A stretch of 64,000 nt of DNA, taken from positions 83,470-147,469 of the forward strand of contig CACRSC010000079.1 of the NCBI GenBank assembly GCA_902651635.1. The letters run 5' to 3'. The notes under the pieces were generated by a model. The model worked only from the letters and a program-made list of their open reading frames with translations. It searched no databases and was not told the DNA's origin. The position numbers and the translations under genes were made by a program. Positions 45,601 through 55,580 of the stretch are shown here, in pieces; position 1 is the stretch's first letter, and the number at the start of each line of letters is the position of its first letter. This DNA comes from Mastigamoeba balamuthi (Eukaryota > Evosea > Mastigamoebida > Mastigamoebidae).

Positions 45601-46075
45601 GAGGTCGGGCAGCTCGAGCTCGTCGCTGTCCGGGGTCGCCCTGGCTGGCAGCTTCCAGGGCATCAGGGAGTCGCCCAGCCTGAGCGCCCTGGACAAGGCC
45701 AAGGAGAGCCCCGCCGTCAGTTCGCTATCCGCCACGGCCGTGGCAGCGCGCCGCACGGGCATCAGGGAGAGCCCCGCGCTGTCGCCCTACACGCCGACGA
45801 TGCAGGCGACGCCGGTGGAGCCCGCGGAGATAGACCAGTGGGCGCTGTACTCGCTGGTGCCCGTTCGGCAGTCCATCAGGGAGAACGCGCGCAACAGGTT
45901 CTGGAAGGAGCTCGACGTGAGGCCCGGGGACCGCGACATCCTGGAGTACCTGGCGGATATTGTCAAGGAGCAGCAGGTCTCGGAGATGCGGGCGGCGACG
46001 CACGTGCCGCGCGTGACCCTGGACTACACGCCCACGCAGCTGTTCCGCAACGTGGTGGCTGCGGGCCGGCAGTGA
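42668..46075 (+). CDS. SMCR8: SMCR8 orthologue (longin/DENN protein of the C9orf72-SMCR8 complex)
   Basis: In animals SMCR8 forms with C9orf72 and WDR41 a complex acting on autophagy, lysosomes and Arf/Rab GTPases. Exons: 42668-42964, 43300-43550, 43621-43675, 43726-43821, 43893-44494, 44535-44906, 44970-45138, 45188-45295, 45369-45511, 45571-46075 (865 aa; human 937). N-terminal longin part: LLGEFSEQHGPTCLWRIP, AMSVDYQSRQGALSNFAED, QYLHHFTLLDVHARGYVRPM. Then the helical IADLKYTAEVF segment and a variable middle. C-terminal DENN part: AKHLVYSLLKGRPVIV, LVRDTVVALSVFV, TVLNVDEGTLVGPVYPLHG, KAFLYFHMCC and the end block ILEYLADIVKEQ / VTLDYTPTQLFRNVV. The order and the MSVDYQ block separate it from folliculin. 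The intron at 44495-44534 is only 40 nt. Confidence 0.92.
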
Positions 46076-46722
46076 GGGGCACGGCAGACACAGAGAAACA
46101 CACAGTACCGCCTTTGCACTATTGCAAAACACAGCACCCGCCCGTGTAGCTACCGGCTACTGTGTGCGTTCTCGGCGGCTGTTCGCTCGGGGGACGTCTG
46201 AAGCCCCCGGAGGGGCGTCTCGGGGTGTTCACGCCGGTACCACAGCCCCGTGCATGCCTCGTTCGGGGCAGTTGTCCCTGTGCACCTAACCTCTACTTTT
46301 CCTCTTGCTAAGCTTTTGTTGTTATTTGGGAAGTTGGATTGGGACAAAACGAACACGTGCGCATCCACTTTTCCGGCAATCCAGGCCCCCCTGGGCAGGT
46401 CCGCTCCCGAGCGGGGGAGCTGCGCATAGCTCGCTGGAGTCCCGCAGCCGCAGCCGCCCTGCCGCCCTGCGCGCCTGCAGCGTTTTCGAGGGTGACGTCA
46501 CAATCCACACCTAATCCGGAGACAGAACAAAAATCGACTTTGGAGAAGGGTCACAGGCCTCGGGCGCACAGCTGTCAGCGGGAGGGGCTGCGTCAACTAT
46601 TTAGGTGCCCTCGGGAGTGGTTTTCTTGCGGAGCCCGTGCCCCGTGCACTGCATAAGCAAGATCCTCTCCGGCTCCACCACCGTCAGTTCTTGCCGGTTT
46701 ACTCCGCGTTTCTCCGCCTCTT
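46076..46722. other. Intergenic, SMCR8 to SH3/beta-helix gene
   Basis: No convincing coding frame. GC-rich short palindromic patches occur around 46170-46230 (gggggacgtctgaagcccccggagggg), which could fold in RNA, but no known RNA family is recognised. Confidence 0.4.
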
Positions 46723-48878
46723 ATGTCTCTGCACCTGCCCGCCGAGGGCCGTGCCGTCGCCGACTACGTGTGCAAGGAGAGCGGCGTCGCGCTGACCGCG
46801 GGCGAGCGCCTCCAGGTGCTCCCTCCCCCTCCCGTCATTCCTCCCCGCCACACCACCACCCCTCTCCGGATTTCCACACACCGCAGACAAAAACCGCACG
46901 CACACACGCACACCGGCACACGCATAATGTCCTGCGCTCTCGGTGAGGGCAAAACGCACGACAACCCAAAGTGGGTGGGGACCAACTTTGCTCATGAAAT
47001 GATGTGCCCCGCCCGGCCCCGGGTGCCCTGACCCCCCACGCCGCACGCCTCACGCCCGCGCGCGCGCGACCCGACCAGATCCTCGAGACCAAGCGCTCCG
47101 GCGGCAGGAAGTGGGTCCTGGTGGCCACGGCGGCAGCGGGCGAGCGCAGGGCCTACGTGCCCACGTCGGTGGTCGAGGTCCGCGTCCACCGCCACCACCA
47201 CCGCAGCGGCAACGACAACGACAACACCGCCACGCCGCAGCCCAGCCCCGCGACAGCGCAGCGGCCGCAGCAGCAGCACGCGGAGCCCATCGCCATCCCC
47301 GCTCAGCCCAAGGCCTGCAGGGGCAAGGAGGACAAGGACAAGGACAAGGCCGACAGGGGGAAGAAGGGCTCGTCGATGCCCCTCGCGAGGGCGCAGCCCG
47401 CGTCGCCCCTGATGGCTGCGGTGCCGCCGCCGCCGGGCAGCACCGACGCGGCCGTGCTGCAGCGGCCGGCCTCCAAGACTCTGGGCACGCCGCCGCGCGT
47501 CCAGCTCTCCGCGCTGCCCAGCGGGCGCTTCAACCTCGTCGCCCGTGCGCGCGCTGCCCGCCTCCCCTCCCCACCAGATTGGCAGGAATTGAATTGAAAT
47601 CCATGGATCGCCCTGAACGAATTCCCGGATTGGCGCCGGCGCAGAGCTCGCGGCGTGCACGGTGGGCGGGGTCAACGTGATCGAGGTGCCGCCGGGGTGC
47701 ACCTGGTCGACAGGCCGCTGGTGGTGGCGTCGGGCGTCGAGGTGACGCTGGTCGGCGGCGACAGCGGCACGACGGCCGTCGCCATCACGTCGCCGGGCCG
47801 CGAGGCGGCGGTGACGCTGAGCCCGGGCTCCAAGCTGACCGCCACGTGCGTCACGCTGGGCCTCTCGCAGTCGAGCGGCGACGGCGCGGTCCTCGTCGCG
47901 AGCCGCGGGCCCATGAGCGCGCTGGTCCTGACCGAGTGCTCGGTCGTCGGCACGCTGTGGGCGCGCGACGGCTCGTCGGTGGTCCTCGAGCGCTGCAGCC
48001 TGCGGGTGCCGCGCGGGCCGACGGCCGGCATCATCGCGACGGGCGCCGCGACGGTCGTCCGCGCGCTGCAGTGCCGCGTGCACAAGTGCTCCGGGGGCGG
48101 CGCGCTGGCGGCGTCGGGCGGCGTCATCGCGCTGACAGAGTGCGCGCTGACGTCGAACCGCGTGGCGGCGGCCATGGCCACGTCGTCGTCGCGGCTGTCC
48201 ATGTCGCAGACCAAGGTCGAGGACTGCCAGCTGGGCGTGTGGTACAAGGACCGCAGCCAGGGCGTCGTCGAGGACTGCGAGTTCCGCGACAACAAGCAGG
48301 CGGCCGTCATGTCCGAGTCGGGCTCGCGCCCCGTCCTCCAGCGCTGCGTCTTCACCGGCGGCCAGGCGGCCGTCATCTCGATGGCCAAGGGCGACGTCCT
48401 GCTCGAGGACTCGGACGTCGCCTCGGGCACCTTCTCGGGCCTCTACGTCAAGGGCGAGTCGCGGCTGCGCGCGCTCAGGTGCACGATACGCGACGGCGCA
48501 GCCATCGGCGTCGCCGTGCACCGCGCGTCCGACTGCCACCTCGAGCTCTGCGAGGTCAAGGGCCACGCGCTCGCGGGCGTCAACGTCGAGTCGGGCGCCA
48601 GCGTCACCGTCGCGCGCTGCCGCGTGCGCGGGGGCCCGTCGTCGAGCGCCGTGCAGGTCGTCTGTGGCAGCGCCTCGCTGAGCGACACGGACGTGCACGC
48701 GAGCGCCTCGGGCGTCGCCGCAGTCAGCGTGGAGAAGGAGGCCGCCGTGCAGATGCACACGTGCCGCGTCGTCGCGGGCCACGTCGCGGTGGCGTGCGGA
48801 GGGTCGTGCACGCTCGAGGGGTGCGTGTGCGACATGCCCAACGTCTGCGAGGACGGTGCCATCACCAGAGTCTTGTGA
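46723..48878 (+). CDS. SH3 domain plus parallel beta-helix protein (one-base frameshift)
   Basis: Exons: 46723-46815, 47079-47544, 47645-48878 (about 597 aa once the frameshift is allowed for). Residues 1-60 form an SH3 domain: ADYVCKESGVALTAGERLQ then ILETKRSGGRKWVLVA and AYVPTSVVEV. A Pro/Gln/Lys low-complexity linker follows. From about residue 195 the rest is a right-handed parallel beta-helix made of roughly 22-residue coils (for example ALVLTECSVVGTLWARDGSS, GVVEDCEFRDNKQAAVMS, GASVTVARCRVRGG), the PbH1/CASH type found in SHCBP1 and FBXO11. In exon 3 the splice-consistent frame reads GVNVIEVPPG, and the helix frame resumes one base later (VHLVDRPLVVASG). One G appears to be missing from the G4 run at 47694-47697. 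Probably a scaffold protein; no catalytic site identified. Confidence 0.8.
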
Positions 48879-49222
48879 CGCCAGGCCCAGGAGTCTCGTG
48901 CACAGCAACGCCCGCCGGACAACACACACGCCACAGCAACGCCACGCCACCCCCTGTATACCGGACCACACACGCCTCCCGCGCATTTATATAGATGCGA
49001 TTCAGAGCAGGCGCAGGCCGCAGCAGCCTTTGATTCAATCCCGAAAGCTTGTTGCGTTGCTAACAAAAAGCGAATCAGTCTGTGTGTGTGCAAGTGGCGT
49101 CGTGCGATGGCTGCGTGCTTCAAATGCGTGTGCGGTGTTGGAGAGGTCGGAACGCGCCTGGCCCAGCAAAGGGGAAGAGGAGAGAGCGAGAGAGAGAGCG
49201 AGAGAGACAGAGGACGGGAGTG
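48879..49222. other. Convergent intergenic region
   Basis: 3' ends of the beta-helix gene and of the CXC gene. A purine-rich GAGAGA tract (49183-49210) lies just beyond the CXC stop codon. Confidence 0.45.
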
Positions 49223-50853
49223 TCACTGCTGCGTGGCAGTGATCGGGCGGCCAGCAGAGGCGGCGATGGCGTCTGCCGTGCGGTTGAGGAAGGACGCGAA
49301 CTCGTGCATGACGCTGCTCTCCTGCGCGCCCGCAGTCGACGCCGGCGCGCCCGCAGCGCCGCGCACGAGCGACTGCGCCATGTCCGTGATCGCCCCCTGG
49401 CTCAGGTACCCTGCCAGGACCCTCGACAGCGCCGTCGTCTTGCACTTCTTGCTCTGCTGAGCCGCGGGCGCAGCGCCCGCAGCAGCGGGGCCCGCGGGCG
49501 CAGGCGACCCCGGGGCAGCGGCAGCAGCAGCAGGGGCGGCAGCACAGGCCGCGGGCGGGGCAGAGCACGGGGTGGAGGCCCTGCGCGCCCGCGAGGTGAC
49601 CGCGACGGCAGCGGCGGCAGCGAGGCGCACGTCAGAGGCCGTGGCCGAGAGCCTCGCGGTCCTGCGCGCAGCGGCGGCCGCGGGCGACGGGGCCGACGAG
49701 GTCTCGAGGGCCTTGAGGAACTCGCTGCCCTCGTAGTTGCGGCAGTCGACGCACTTGCACGCGGCGCTGCACCTGACGCCCGCCTGGAAGCACTCGCAGT
49801 AGCCCTTGAGGCAGCCCGTCCTCCTGCAGTGGCACCCGCGGTTGTGCCTCGGGCGCGGCGCTGCCGCGCTGCTGCCGCCCGCCGGCGACGCGGCGGCCGC
49901 GTCGATCTTGGGCTGGAACGCGTTGGGGTTGCGCTCGAGCGTGCTCTTGATGGCGCGCTCGAGCTCCTCCCTGTGCGTCGGCCTGTTGCAGCACGCCGCG
50001 CACGTGCAGCCGCTGCAGTACTGCCGCGACGCGAAGCACTCGCAGTAGAGCTTCAGGCACCTGCTGTTCTTGCAGTTGCACCGCTTGCACCTCGGCGACG
50101 CCGCTGGCGCCGGCGCTGCCGCGGCCGCTGCTGCCGCTGCCGTGGCCCCGGGCGCGCCCGCAGGGGCCGCGGGGGCCGCGGAGGGGGCGGGGCGCTCGCC
50201 CCACGACGCCGCGATCGAGGCGGCTGCCGCAGAGGCCTCGCCTGTCGTGGCGTCCATCGAGTTGGCTCTGCGCTTCCTCCCGCGCTGGGCTGGCGCCGGC
50301 GTCGCTGCCGCTGCCATCGTGGGCCTGGGCTCGCTGGCGGGTGAGAGCGAGGGGGAGAGCCTGGCGGGTGGCAGAGCATGGCGTACAGGGCGGGCATCGA
50401 GTCGGCCATGTGGGGGACGCAGCTCAGAGACGACGACGTGGGCGGCAGGCTGCACGAGCTCGCCATGATGCTGCTGTTGCTGCTGCATTGCCAGTACGCA
50501 CAGTGCACCGCGTTGAGGGCAGGAGGGAGGCTGGGCGGGTGGGTGGTGTTCGTGTGTGTGTGCCCGGTTTGTTCCATCGGCTTTTCGTTTCGTTGTAGGT
50601 ATTTTAGGATTCAGGATTTTTGTGATATGGCCAGTGACGCCAATCGTACACCCACCACGCGTGGGGCGATCGATCGAGGGAGGAGATAGGAATATCTGCG
50701 CAGCGGTAGTTTTTACCTGCTGTCGCAGCTGAGTTCGGCGCGGGGGCTGTACTGGGGCTCGGACGACGCGGGGGACCCCGACCGCTGCGTGTCCGTGCTG
50801 TTGGCGCCGGGGGACGCCGCTGCACCGGCGGCAGCAGCCTCGGACCCCTCCAT
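49223..50853 (-). CDS. Tesmin/TSO1/LIN54-type CXC (CRC) DNA-binding protein
   Basis: Transcription factor of the CRC family; LIN54 members bind CHR elements (TTYGAA) in cell-cycle promoters as part of DREAM/MuvB. Exons: 50853-50717, 50482-50387, 50324-49223 (444 aa, phases agree). Two tandem CXC motifs: CKRCNCKNSRCLKLYCECF with CSGCTCAACCN, and RGCHCRRTGCLKGYCECF with CSAACKCVDCRN. They are separated by the diagnostic linker RNPNAFQPKI. The Tyr in each CXC motif that contacts DNA is kept. The N-terminal 100 residues and the C-terminal region are Ala/Pro-rich. The two 5' exons rest only on splice phase and codon look; an unspliced start (Met within 50316-50488) is the alternative. The CXC core is certain. 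Confidence 0.88.
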
Positions 50854-51424
50854 TCGGCGGCGGCGGCGATCAAGGCGCACACGTGACACCCGCGAACTTA
50901 TGGTGGACGATATTTTGCCAGATATCAGGGGTTGGGAAACACCCCCTCTTACGCGATTCGGATGCGAGCCGCACTCAGGTTGTCTCGGCTTCTGGCGCCT
51001 GCGGCGGCATCAGCGCTTGCTCCGCTGCGCTCCAGGCTTGTTTGCAGGGCTTGAGACAGCGATTTCAGAGTGGCCTGAAGAAATGTGTCCATGTCAATTG
51101 ATATCTCATAGGGCACGCTATCCATGTACATTATGCGCATACTGATTGATAACTTGCTGCACGATCTGACTCTTGATTACTGAGCAAAACAACAAGTCAT
51201 GACACTACCAGTGTCGGAACAAATCAATGTGTAAAGAGATCACAGTGTGCTCTTCCGTACTCTTCATTCATTCCAGGCATTTCAGGGCATTCAACTCTAG
51301 GCTCACATCCTTTTTTGGAGTGGCCAGATTTGTGATAAATATCTCAGATGGCGTCAGCACTCACGGGCAGATATCTTTCCGCTCGCGGCACAGAGGTCAT
51401 TCGCGTCTTGTTCGAGCACGACGG
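50854..51424. promoter_or_regulatory. Divergent promoter region, CXC gene / UTP4
   Basis: 571 bp between start codons and clearly more AT-rich than the flanking exons. Contains AAATATCT at 51337-51344, about 80 bp before the UTP4 ATG, and several ATATC-containing short inverted repeats (50910-50932, 51370-51380). No gene seen. Confidence 0.45.
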
Positions 51425-53885
51425 ATGGAGGTGCACAGGTGCCGCTTTGTAGAGTGGGTCCCCGACGAGGTCCAGTCGCTCTCCATCAGCCCCGACGGCT
51501 CCCTCCTCGCCTGCGGCCGCCGCCACGGCGACATCGACGTCTGGTCCACCAAGACATGGCTTCCTCTCTACGTCCGTCCCCCCTCCCCTCCCGGCCCAGA
51601 GGCCCTCGCCCGCCCCAGTATCGCTCGATCTCGCCGCCCTGTAGCTCCGCAATCCAATTCAAGCGCAATTGCACTGAATTCAGTTTGAATTGGCGCCGTT
51701 CAGAAAATCAGCGGCGCCGTTGAGGGCAGCGCGCGCGCTGTGGCCTGGGCGCCCGCCGAGGAGCACGACGGGAGCACCCCCAAGCGTGCCAGGCGCGCCG
51801 AGGCCGCCCTGCCGCGCCTGCTGAGCGCCGGCCTCGACGGCATCGTCAACGAGTGGTCGCTCGCCACGCTGAGCCGCGTGCGCTGGGCCGCGTCCTCTGG
51901 CGGCGCCGTGCTGGCCCTCAGCACCAGTCACGACGGCTGCACGCTCGCCGCCGCCTGCGAGGACGGCAGCGTCAAGGTGCCCACACGATATTCCCCGATG
52001 ACTCAACGCAGGCATTTCTTCGGGGCGGGATCTAATCAGTTGATTCCTGCCCACCACCGCAGCTGTTCCGCCTCAAGAACGAGACGACCGCGGAGAGCGG
52101 GCTGACCTTCGCGCGCTCGCTGCCCAGGGCCTCGGGGCCGGCCACCGGGGGCGCCTCGAGGCTGCTCTGCGTCGCCTGGGGCGCGCAGGACGCGACCGTC
52201 GTCGCCGCCGGCGAGAACGGCGCCATCGTCGGGTGGGACGTCGCCTCGGGCGCCACGCTCTTCTCCATCGCCTCCTCGCTCAAGTCGAGCGTCCCCGTCC
52301 TCATCTGGTCCCTCGCGCTGCTCCCGTGCGTCAGACAACTGATTTCACCACCCGAGATTCCTCCCCCGAGCGGAGGAGATTCGGGAATCTGACAGAAATC
52401 CAAAAAAATCTGGCCTCGGAATCAGCGACGGCACGATCGTCACGGGCGACTCGCAGGGGAAGACGCAGTTCTGGAGCGGGACGACGCACACGCTGCTGCA
52501 GGCGACCAAGGAGCACCAGGCCGACGTGCTGGCCGTCGCCGCCAGCGCCGACGGCTCGTCGGTGTTCAGCGCCGGCGTCGACAGCAAGCTCGCGATGTTC
52601 CGCGTCACGCGCGACAAGAGCGGCCGCGAGGCGTGGGTCGTCGTCGGCGCCACGCGCAGGCACACGCACGACGTCACGGCCCTGGCGCTGCGCGGCGACA
52701 CGCTGGTCTCTGGCAGCGTCGACACGCAGATGATCGCGTACAGCGTCCGCGGCTACACGGGCGACGAGGGCACCAAGCGCGTGGCGCCGTTCCAGCTCGC
52801 GCGGGGCGCCGTCTCGGTGGCGCCGCGGGCGGGGCTGCTGCTCGCGCACTACCGCAGGTCGCTGCACGTCTGGAGGCTCGGGGCCGCCCGCGACCCCAAG
52901 GCCCCGCTGCGCACCATCCCCTCGGGCGCCGACCTCGAGATCGCCACGCCGCACCTGCACGTCCTCGAGCTCAACCTCAACGCGGTACACTGCCCTCCTC
53001 CCCCAGACGCCAGACGCCCCGACGCAGCGGCTCACGACACGAGGCGGGCGAGCGCAGGCGGTGACGTCGCTGGCGTGCAGCGCCATATCGAGCGGGGGCA
53101 AGTACATCGCGTGCAGCGACAGGGAGCAGGCGCGGGTGTTCGCGTGCAGCGTGGCGCCCGAGGGCCGCGTGTCGCTGACGAAGCTCAGGCTGCCCGAGCA
53201 GCTGCGCGCGGCGCTGCTCGTCGCGTTCACGCCCGACGAGTCGCGCCTGTGCGCGGCGACGTTCGAGGGCAACCTCGTCGTCGTGCGGCTCGGCAAGGGC
53301 GAGCCCGCCGTCGAGGCGGAGCTGCCGCTCAGCGAGGGCAAGGGCCCGCGGTCGCCCGCCACGCACATGTGCATCAGCGGCAGCAACGACATCGTGGCCG
53401 TCGCCGACGCCAACGGCGAGGTCGGCGTGTGGTCGATGCGGCGCGAGGGCGCCAGCCGCAGGTCGACGCTGGCGTCGCTCGGGATGCCGTGGGCCGCGAT
53501 GGCGTTCACGGCCAACTCGCAGTCGCTCGTGCTGGCGACGGCCGAGCGCCGCCTGTACGTCTGGTCGCTCGAGTCGGGGCAGCTCAGCGAGTGGGGCCGC
53601 TCGGCGAGCGACACGGTGCTGCCGGGCGTGGCGCTGGGCATGTGCGTCTCGCCGACCGACGCCAAGAGCGTCTACGTGTACAGCGACAAGTTCCTGTGCC
53701 GCGCGCCCGTCGTCGGGACGGACCCCGACGAGCCCAGGGAGCAGCTCGAGGCCATCACGAGGTACCAGCCGACGCTCTTTGCGGGGTTCACCGACAAGGG
53801 GGCCCTGGTCGTCGTCGAGCGCCCGTGGGTGCAGGTCCTGCAGCACCTGCCTCCCCCCTTCAACCGCACGCGCTTCGGCCAGTAA
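51425..53885 (+). CDS. UTP4: UTP4 (cirhin), WD40 protein of the small-subunit processome
   Basis: Subunit of the t-UTP (UtpA) complex that binds nascent pre-rRNA in the nucleolus and starts 40S assembly. Exons: 51425-51571, 51704-51976, 52063-52325, 52426-52984, 53058-53885 (689 aa; human cirhin 686). It begins MEVHRCRFVEWVPDEVQSLS, matching the family start. WD-like strands follow: LLSAGLDGIVNEWSL, LAAACEDGSVKLFRL, VVAAGENGAIVGWDV, TIVTGDSQGKTQFWS, HTHDVTALALRGDTLVSGSV. The middle signature HYRRSLHVWRLG is kept, as is the C-terminus TLFAGFTDKGALVVVERPW ... LPPPFNRTRFGQ. All four introns rejoin in phase at propeller strands. It shares a divergent promoter region with the CXC gene. Confidence 0.94.
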
Positions 53886-54056
53886 TTTACGCAAGCTTAA
53901 ATGCATTACCTTTCTGGCGCCCTCCCGATGCGCGGAGTCAAGAGGAAACGGCCCCGGCAGCCTCGAGCCTCAGTCTCACGGCTTTTTGACTGAGATGTAC
54001 ATAAATTGGCTCGTATTGCGCGGTGAAGTGCGTTTGTGCAGCCGGGGGGGGGGGTT

Positions 54057-54335
54057 CTAAGGCGGCGAGCAGGGATCTCTGTCGGCCAGGGGCGCGGTCG
54101 GGGGCGAGGGCATCAGCAGCACCAGCACGCCGTCCTGTGGTCGGGACAGGGTGCAAGGCACGTGAACATCACTGAGCGGTGAGAACCCGATCTGCACCTT
54201 CTGGAGGGACTGCCGCGTGGCGGGGCTCATGTGGAGGACAACGGGGTGCTCCTGCGTGCTGCCGACGAGGAGGTGAGACAGGCCCCACATGTCAGCGGAC
54301 CCAGTTCGCAGAGCCGCCTTGACGATCTTGCTCAT
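54057..54335 (-). CDS. Small protein of unknown function, tandem paralogue A
   Basis: Exons: 54335-54198 and 54134-54057 (71 aa). It was recognised by comparison with the next gene to the right. From the chosen Met both have 16 residues, then W-x-x-SH; both then have an L-H-(M/V)-S-x-x-TR-x-x-LQ helix, a phase-0 intron directly after LQK or LQR, and a second exon starting (D/E)GVL followed by hydrophobic residues and a Pro-rich end (MPSPPTAPL here). An in-frame Met 24 nt further upstream is possible. The 63-nt intron is a multiple of three without stops. No signal peptide. No family recognised; the shared intron and pattern make coding likely. Confidence 0.6.
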   Translation of the reverse strand: MSKIVKAALRTGSADMWGLSHLLVGSTQEHPVVLHMSPATRQSLQKVQIGFSPLSDVHVPCTLSRPQDGVLVLLMPSPPTAPLADRDPCSPP

Positions 54336-54692
54336 TCCTGAGAGCTCTTTGATGTGCACCGTTGGTACAGGCGCGTCAGGTGACAGGCAAAATCGGCCGT
54401 TTCAGTAGCAGGTCTATTTTTGGTGTCTTGAATTTGCCGGCTCAACGCCATCTCGGCCTCGTGAAGATCTGCACTGCCGAGAAAGTGGAAGCAATACTGA
54501 GAGAAAGAGCAGACTGTACATTCGATAGCTTTTCAGCACGTGCTTTCGGTTTTGCATAAAAAGTTCCTTTTCTTATTGATCATACGCTGGCGGTGTGCGT
54601 GAATTGGTATCGCGGGCAGCCCTGATTTAAGGGCGTCTGCGGCGTGCGTTTGTCTTCTAGAATAATCTAAGCTGAGGCCGTCTTCCAGCGGC

Positions 54693-54975
54693 TCAGGGCG
54701 AGGTGGTGAAGGGCACGCTCTTGCCCAGGGGCCTCTGCGAGGGGACCGGGATCGAGATGATGAGCACTCCCTCCTGAGCAGCCGAGAGCGTCAGTCCCCG
54801 CAATCTCAGAAGAGGGCTGGTCGCGCACCCTCTGCAGCATGAGACGCGTGGACTCGCTGACGTGCAGGGCCGAGAGGTGCGCCGCCGCGGGCAGGGTCTC
54901 TGCGAGGGAGATGTGCGACATGCTCCACGTGTGCGCCCTTTTCGAGCTCACCGACACCTGGGTGAAAGTGTACAT
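54693..54975 (-). CDS. Small protein of unknown function, tandem paralogue B
   Basis: Exons: 54975-54829 and 54773-54693 (75 aa). Homologous to paralogue A 360 bp to the left: W at position 17, then SMSHISL, ALHVSESTRLMLQR, intron (55 nt, GTGCGC donor), EGVLIISIPVPSQRPLGK. Without removing the intron the frame runs into unrelated sequence, and the match to paralogue A resumes only after the proposed acceptor; this is good evidence for the splice model. Upstream in-frame codons (MHFISLAPG) are not conserved with A. Function unknown. Confidence 0.6.
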
Positions 54976-55406
54976 GGCACAGTCCGAGACACAGCCTGGC
55001 GCCAAGCTAATAAAGTGCAATGTAATTTGCCCCGTCCGGTGCCACCAGCGCGTAACAGTTCTGGTCCATTTTTAGGTCACGGCATTTACACACGCTGGGT
55101 CCTTTTTGTGCAACTCTTCTCCCCGACGGAGCGGAGGGAGCGGGGAGCGCGGCTGGGCTAGATGGGGCTGGCCACGGCCGCAGGCTCGGGCCGCCGCTCT
55201 GCGCTGCGTATCAGGGGAAATCTGACCCGATATGGGTTCCATTTGATATGGTCCGTCTGAGATTATTCTCAAGATGACGTGTCAGGAGGAAAGGATTGAG
55301 AAAACCCCTGCGTAATATCACCACTCTAATATTAAACCGCCCACCGCACAGTCATTAAGTGACTCCTGAAGCAGGCCGACCACCAGCCACACCCGCAGCC
55401 AAGAGA
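54976..55406. other. Intergenic, divergent small genes
   Basis: 5' flanks of the small minus-strand gene and of the small plus-strand ORF. AT-rich around 55210-55350. No gene seen. Confidence 0.4.
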
Positions 55407-55580
55407 ATGTCCTCAGACGCACCTGTCCAGATGGAGGCCACGCCCATCCTCGTCCCCGCGTACCACCCCGCGGGGTTTGCCGAGGCCCGGGCCGCCGCTG
55501 CCCGGATCATGGCCCTGTACACCTCGCCGCAGCCCTACAACACGGGCGTGTCGCCCAACATCGGCGACGCCGGCTTCTGA
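55407..55580 (+). CDS. Small ORF of 57 aa, unknown function
   Basis: ATG at 55407 followed by a frame with the GC-rich codon usage of neighbouring genes. The protein has an Ala-rich helix in the middle (AEARAAAARIMALY) between Pro/Tyr-rich ends (LVPAYHPAGF, SPQPYNTGVSPNIGD). No family recognised. The short 5' leader ends in ccaagagaatgt, a plausible start context. It could be a real small protein or the last exon of a longer gene. Confidence 0.45.
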   Translation: MSSDAPVQMEATPILVPAYHPAGFAEARAAAARIMALYTSPQPYNTGVSPNIGDAGF

